DNA from: an uncultured Selenomonadaceae bacterium
GTDB taxonomy: Bacteria; Bacillota; Negativicutes; Selenomonadales; Selenomonadaceae
Direction of reading: 5' to 3'
NCBI GenBank assembly: GCA_905233965.1
Contig: CAJOFG010000051.1
Span: forward strand, 4,483 to 12,184
Length of the DNA: 7,702 nt
The notes below the pieces were generated by a model. It was not told the origin of the DNA. It worked only from the letters and a program-made list of their open reading frames with translations, and made no database searches. Every line of letters starts with the position of its first letter. The stretch's first letter is position 1. A program made the position numbers and the translations under genes. Positions 4,366 to 7,702 of the stretch are shown in pieces.

Positions 4366-7300
4366 ATGGCTAAATTTTTTATTCACCGACCGGTTTTTGC
4401 CATCGTCATTGCAATTATCATCAGCCTTATCGGAATAATTGCGGGACTGAATACGCCGATCGCGCAGTACCCGAATATTTCTCCTCCGACAATAAATGTC
4501 AATGCTTACTACACCGGCGCAAATGCCGGCGTTGTCAATCAATCCGTCGCGCAGGTTATTGAAAATCGCGTAAACGGTACGCAAGGTATGGACTACATGA
4601 GTTCATACTCGAACGATGACGGAAGTTATTCGTTGAATGTTTTTTTTGAAGTCGGTTCGGACGGCGACATGGACTCGGTTAAAGTTCAAAATAATGTTGC
4701 CTCAGCAAATGCAAACTTGCCGGAAACGGTTATTGCCGGCGGCGTGACAACCGCAAAATCTTCGCAGGATATGTCGATGGTTTTTGCTTTTTACTGCGAC
4801 AACGGACTTTACGATACGGCATTTATAAAGAATTATGCCGACATTTACATTGCCGACGATTTGAAACGCGTTAAAGGTGTCGGTCAAGTCCAGATTTTAA
4901 GCGCGGATTATGCTTTGCGCGTTTGGATAAATCCGGAGAAACTGGCAAACTTCGGTTTGACGGTTGCCGACGTGCAAAACGCGATCAAAACGCAAAACGC
5001 ACAAGCGGCGGCGGGTGCAATAGGTAAATTGCCGGTGGCGCAAGGACAAGAGAAAGAATACACCGGACAAATTCAAGGCAGATTGGAAAAGCCGGAGCAA
5101 TTTGAAAATATCATCTTGAAAACCGGTGACGCGGGCGCATTTGTTTACTTGAAAGACGTTGCGCGTGTCGAAATCGGGCAAAAGTCAAATACATATGTCG
5201 GCAAGTTCAACGGAAATACTTCCGTGCCGTTCATCATCAACTTGACAAGTGATGCAAACGCTCTCGAAACAATCGGCGAAGTTAAACGAATCCTCAAAGA
5301 GGCTGAAGAAAATTTGCCGCAGGGCATCAAATACGGTCAAATTCTCGACAACACGGAATTTATCAAAGCGTCGATTAACGAAGTCGCGCACACATTTTTT
5401 GAAGCGTTGGTTCTTGTCGTGTTGGTAATTTTTATTTTCCTGCAAAGTTTCCGGGCAACGGTTATTCCGCTTTTGGCTGTACCGGTTTCGCTTTTGGGAA
5501 CATTCGCGGCGTTTACGGTGCTGGACTTCACGATTAACACGCTGACTTTGTTCGCGATGGTTTTGGCAATCGGTCTTGTCGTTGACGACGCGATAGTTGT
5601 TATAGAAAACGTCGAACAGCATATGGAGCGCGGACTCGGTCCGGTTGAGGCAACGGAAGTTGCAATGGCAGAAGTTCAAGGACCGGTTGTAGCTATCGCT
5701 TTCGTTTTGTCGGCTGTCTTTATCCCGATAGCTTTTCTCGGAGGAATGACGGGAATTTTGTACCGGCAATTCGCGCTGACAATCGCCGTGTCTATGGGCT
5801 TATCGGCATTTGTTGCGCTGACTTTGACGCCGGCTCTTTGTGCAATGATTCTTAAGCCGCACGAACACGGCAAGAAAAATTTCTTCAGCAAATTTTTTGA
5901 CGCTTTCAATAATTGGTTTGAACGTACAAAAAATTCTTACGTCGGCATTGTCGCAAAAGTTATTTCGGGTACAAAATTTGCCGTTATCTTTATGCTTATT
6001 GTCTGCGGCTTGACGGGTTTGCTGTTCAAAGTTTTGCCGTCAACATTTGTTCCCGACGAGGATCAGGGTTACTTCGTGGCGGCGGTTATGATGCCTGAAG
6101 GTACTTCGTTGAACAGAACTTCAATGACGACGGACAAGGTTGCCGATGCCATTCGCGAAAATGTTCCCGGCATTAAAGATGTTATTTCGGTTGCCGGTTA
6201 CGATGTCGTTTCGAGCGGTACGAAGTCTTCTGCGGCGACATTGTTTTTGAGTCTGCATCCTTGGGCTGAACGAAAAGACTTTGAGAAGTCGGCGGCTGCC
6301 GCGATTAACAATGTTTTCATGGTCGGAAACGGCGTTGCACCGGAAGCATTTGTTATCGGCTTTAACCCGCCTTCGTTGCCGGGTCTCGGTCAAGTCGGCG
6401 GTCTGACAATGCAACTTATCGACTTGGAAAGTCACTCGGACAATGACCTTGCCGACATAACCGATCAAATTGTCAAGGCGGCAAATGAGCGTCCGGAACT
6501 TCAGGGCGTAACAACTTCTTTCAGCGTGACTGCGCCCAGCTACAAATATGAACTCGATCAGAAAAAAATTGAAATGCTCGGCGTAAATCTTGCGGACGTT
6601 TACAGCGCGTTGCAAGTCAATTTCGGCGGTATGCAGGTTGACGATTACAACAGATTCGGACGGACTTACAAAGTTGTCATGCAGTCGGACGTTTATTTTC
6701 GCGGTGAAGTCGATATGCTGAAATTTATGTTCGTCAGAGGTTCAAACGGGCAATTTGTTCCGCTCGATACTTTGATAAGTTACAAACTCAACACCGGCAC
6801 GACGCAGGTCACCAGATTTAACGGTAAACGCTCCGTATTGATTCAAGGTATGCCGGCTGAAGGTTATTCCTCCGGTCAGGCAATGACGGCTTTAACCGAA
6901 GTCGTTTACCAAGTTGCACCGACAGGGTTCGGCGTTGAATGGTCGGGACAATCCCGCGAAGAACAAAAAGCATCCGGTTCGACGGGACAGGTTATGGCGT
7001 TGGCGTTGATATTCGTATTCTTGTGCCTCGCCGCGCTGTATGAAAGTTGGTCGGTGCCGTTCTCCGTTTTGATGACTGTTCCCACCGGAGTTTTCGGCGC
7101 ACTTCTCTGCGAATACGTTTTGAATTTCTACACAAATACTTTCGGCGTGGGCAATCCCGGTTTCCAAAACAGCGTTTATATGCAGATAGGCGTTATCATG
7201 ATTATGGGACTTGCGGCGAAAAATGCGATATTGATTGTCGAATTTGCGAAGGTCAGAACGGATAAAGGCATGGAAACGGTTAAAGCGTCTTTGGAGTCGG

Positions 7301-7560
7301 CAGGTTTGCGTTTGCGTCCTATCTTGATGACTTCATTTGCGTTTATAATCGGTTGCTTGCCTTTGGCGACGGCTACCGGCGCAGGTTCGGCGGCGCGAAA
7401 TTCAATGGGCGTGGCGGTTGTCGGCGGAATGACCGTTGCGACATTCTTGGGAATATTTTTAATCCCGGTTTTCTTTGTTGTTGTTCAAAATATTGTACAG
7501 AAAATTTTCGGCAAAGATAAAAAAGCCGTTTTGGAAAAAAGTTCGACCTCGACGGAGTGA
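4366..7560 (+). CDS. acrB: RND multidrug efflux transporter, HAE1 family (AcrB/MexB type)
   Basis: This 1064-residue proton-driven inner-membrane pump is expected to work as a homotrimer exporting amphiphilic compounds. Length and layout match AcrB (1049 residues). TM1 (about 10-28) is followed by a large periplasmic porter and docking region (29-340), TM2-6 (340-497), TM7 (about 537-556), a second periplasmic half (557-880) and TM8-12 (about 880-1045). The N-terminal MAKFFIHRPVFA and the PNISPPTINVNAYYTGA segment are family signatures. The proton relay is complete by eye alignment: D407 and D408 in GLVVDDAIVVIEN, K952 in GLAAKNAILIVEF, R982 and T989 in LRLRPILMTS. The switch-loop region differs from AcrB: the positions of F610, F615 and F617 appear as I607, Y612 and V614. 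That may alter substrate choice (inference). The start is fixed by the SD at 4352-4359, and the gene is followed by a terminator at 7585-7621. No outer-membrane channel gene follows. The symbol denotes the family. Confidence 0.96.
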   Translation: MAKFFIHRPVFAIVIAIIISLIGIIAGLNTPIAQYPNISPPTINVNAYYTGANAGVVNQSVAQVIENRVNGTQGMDYMSSYSNDDGSYSLNVFFEVGSDGDMDSVKVQNNVASANANLPETVIAGGVTTAKSSQDMSMVFAFYCDNGLYDTAFIKNYADIYIADDLKRVKGVGQVQILSADYALRVWINPEKLANFGLTVADVQNAIKTQNAQAAAGAIGKLPVAQGQEKEYTGQIQGRLEKPEQFENIILKTGDAGAFVYLKDVARVEIGQKSNTYVGKFNGNTSVPFIINLTSDANALETIGEVKRILKEAEENLPQGIKYGQILDNTEFIKASINEVAHTFFEALVLVVLVIFIFLQSFRATVIPLLAVPVSLLGTFAAFTVLDFTINTLTLFAMVLAIGLVVDDAIVVIENVEQHMERGLGPVEATEVAMAEVQGPVVAIAFVLSAVFIPIAFLGGMTGILYRQFALTIAVSMGLSAFVALTLTPALCAMILKPHEHGKKNFFSKFFDAFNNWFERTKNSYVGIVAKVISGTKFAVIFMLIVCGLTGLLFKVLPSTFVPDEDQGYFVAAVMMPEGTSLNRTSMTTDKVADAIRENVPGIKDVISVAGYDVVSSGTKSSAATLFLSLHPWAERKDFEKSAAAAINNVFMVGNGVAPEAFVIGFNPPSLPGLGQVGGLTMQLIDLESHSDNDLADITDQIVKAANERPELQGVTTSFSVTAPSYKYELDQKKIEMLGVNLADVYSALQVNFGGMQVDDYNRFGRTYKVVMQSDVYFRGEVDMLKFMFVRGSNGQFVPLDTLISYKLNTGTTQVTRFNGKRSVLIQGMPAEGYSSGQAMTALTEVVYQVAPTGFGVEWSGQSREEQKASGSTGQVMALALIFVFLCLAALYESWSVPFSVLMTVPTGVFGALLCEYVLNFYTNTFGVGNPGFQNSVYMQIGVIMIMGLAAKNAILIVEFAKVRTDKGMETVKASLESAGLRLRPILMTSFAFIIGCLPLATATGAGSAARNSMGVAVVGGMTVATFLGIFLIPVFFVVVQNIVQKIFGKDKKAVLEKSSTSTE

Positions 7561-7584
7561 AAAATAATTTCCGGTTCATAAAAG

Positions 7585-7621
7585 AATCCCTTCGGAGAAA
7601 AAAATCTTCGGAGGGATTTTT
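7585..7621 (+). terminator. Rho-independent terminator of the efflux operon
   Basis: A continuous 14-bp stem (7585-7598 with 7605-7618, including two G-U pairs) closes a 6-A loop, and T follows through 7621. It lies 24 nt after the pump's stop codon and ends the operon. Confidence 0.88.
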
Positions 7622-7624
7622 GCT

Positions 7625-7702
7625 TTGACAAACTCCCCACGCCTAAAGGCGGGGGATTCCGCTATCAACAATCGATGCTTAAAAATTTAAGTCTTACTCG
7701 AT
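7625..7702 (-). mobile_element. Probable end of an IS200/IS605-family (tnpB-type) element, cut by the window edge
   Basis: Immediately after the efflux terminator, TTTGACA (7624-7630) is followed by a hairpin in which T7634-C7638 and C7640-C7643 pair with G7648-A7656 around a TAAA loop, with A7639 bulged. On the minus strand this reads TCCCCCGCC-TTTA-GGCG-T-GGGGA followed by GTTTGTCAAA. To my memory this is the typical right end of tnpB-carrying IS200/IS605 elements: a stem-loop with an extrahelical T in the 3' arm, then TGTCAA. A second hairpin (ATCGA 7671-7675 with TCGAT 7698-7702, plus CTTAA 7678-7682 with TTAAG 7687-7691) would lie in the omega-RNA scaffold region. If so, the tnpB gene lies beyond 7702 on the minus strand. 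No transposase coding is visible, and the exact boundary (about 7625-7630) is uncertain. Confidence 0.55.

Noticed and set aside
5185..5769. 194-codon minus-strand ORF inside the RND gene
   Set aside because: It is antisense to conserved RND coding sequence, with Arg/Asn/Cys-rich nonsense composition and no SD evident.
1..7702. CRISPR array, tRNA or rRNA
   Set aside because: No regularly spaced direct repeats and no cloverleaf or rRNA-like segments were seen on either strand.

Overview
The window looks like a chromosomal stretch from a diderm Firmicute, most likely of the Negativicutes (Selenomonas/Anaerovibrio-like). This is inference. The reasons are strong GGAGG-type ribosome binding sites and T-tailed hairpin terminators typical of Firmicutes, combined with Gram-negative envelope machinery (a lipoprotein periplasmic adaptor with a TolC-docking motif and an HAE1-type RND pump). 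All recognised genes lie on the + strand. There are no rRNA or tRNA genes and no CRISPR array.

Layout. Bases 2-547 hold the 3' part of a monofunctional peptidoglycan glycosyltransferase (GT51), followed by a terminator. Bases 548-879 are non-coding and are dominated by a long, nested imperfect palindrome (628-791), then a promoter. Bases 880-1191 encode a 103-residue peptide with a double-glycine (NHLP/Nif11-type) leader and a cysteine-free cargo, closed by a strong terminator. A 59-codon ORF (1363-1542) follows and looks frameshifted near its 3' end. A near-consensus promoter (1606-1635), flanked by two near-identical AT-rich palindromic boxes and followed by a 17-bp stem at the mRNA 5' end, drives an unrecognised 197-residue exported protein (1770-2363). 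Next is an exported SYLF/Ysc84-like protein (2456-3025).

The right half is a two-gene efflux operon: an AcrA-like adaptor lipoprotein (3163-4353) and an AcrB-like RND transporter (4366-7560). The pump's SD overlaps the adaptor's stop codon. The operon's promoter overlaps the terminator of the upstream gene, so new transcripts start inside the hairpin and escape it. The pump keeps the proton-relay residues (D407, D408, K952, R982, T989). The adaptor keeps the R-x3-L-x6-S docking motif, so a TolC-like outer-membrane channel is expected elsewhere in the genome. The operon ends with a 14-bp terminator.

The last ~77 bases (from about 7625) resemble one end of an IS200/IS605-family (tnpB-type) element, read in reverse. 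The element body would lie beyond the window.

Common theme: apart from the small ORF and the IS end, every gene concerns the cell envelope or export (wall synthesis, secreted peptide, exported proteins, drug efflux). Each unit before the pump operon is separated from the next by its own terminator and promoter. The most unusual items are the orphan GG-leader peptide, the 628-791 palindrome, the boxed promoter with structured 5' leader, and the IS end beside the efflux terminator.
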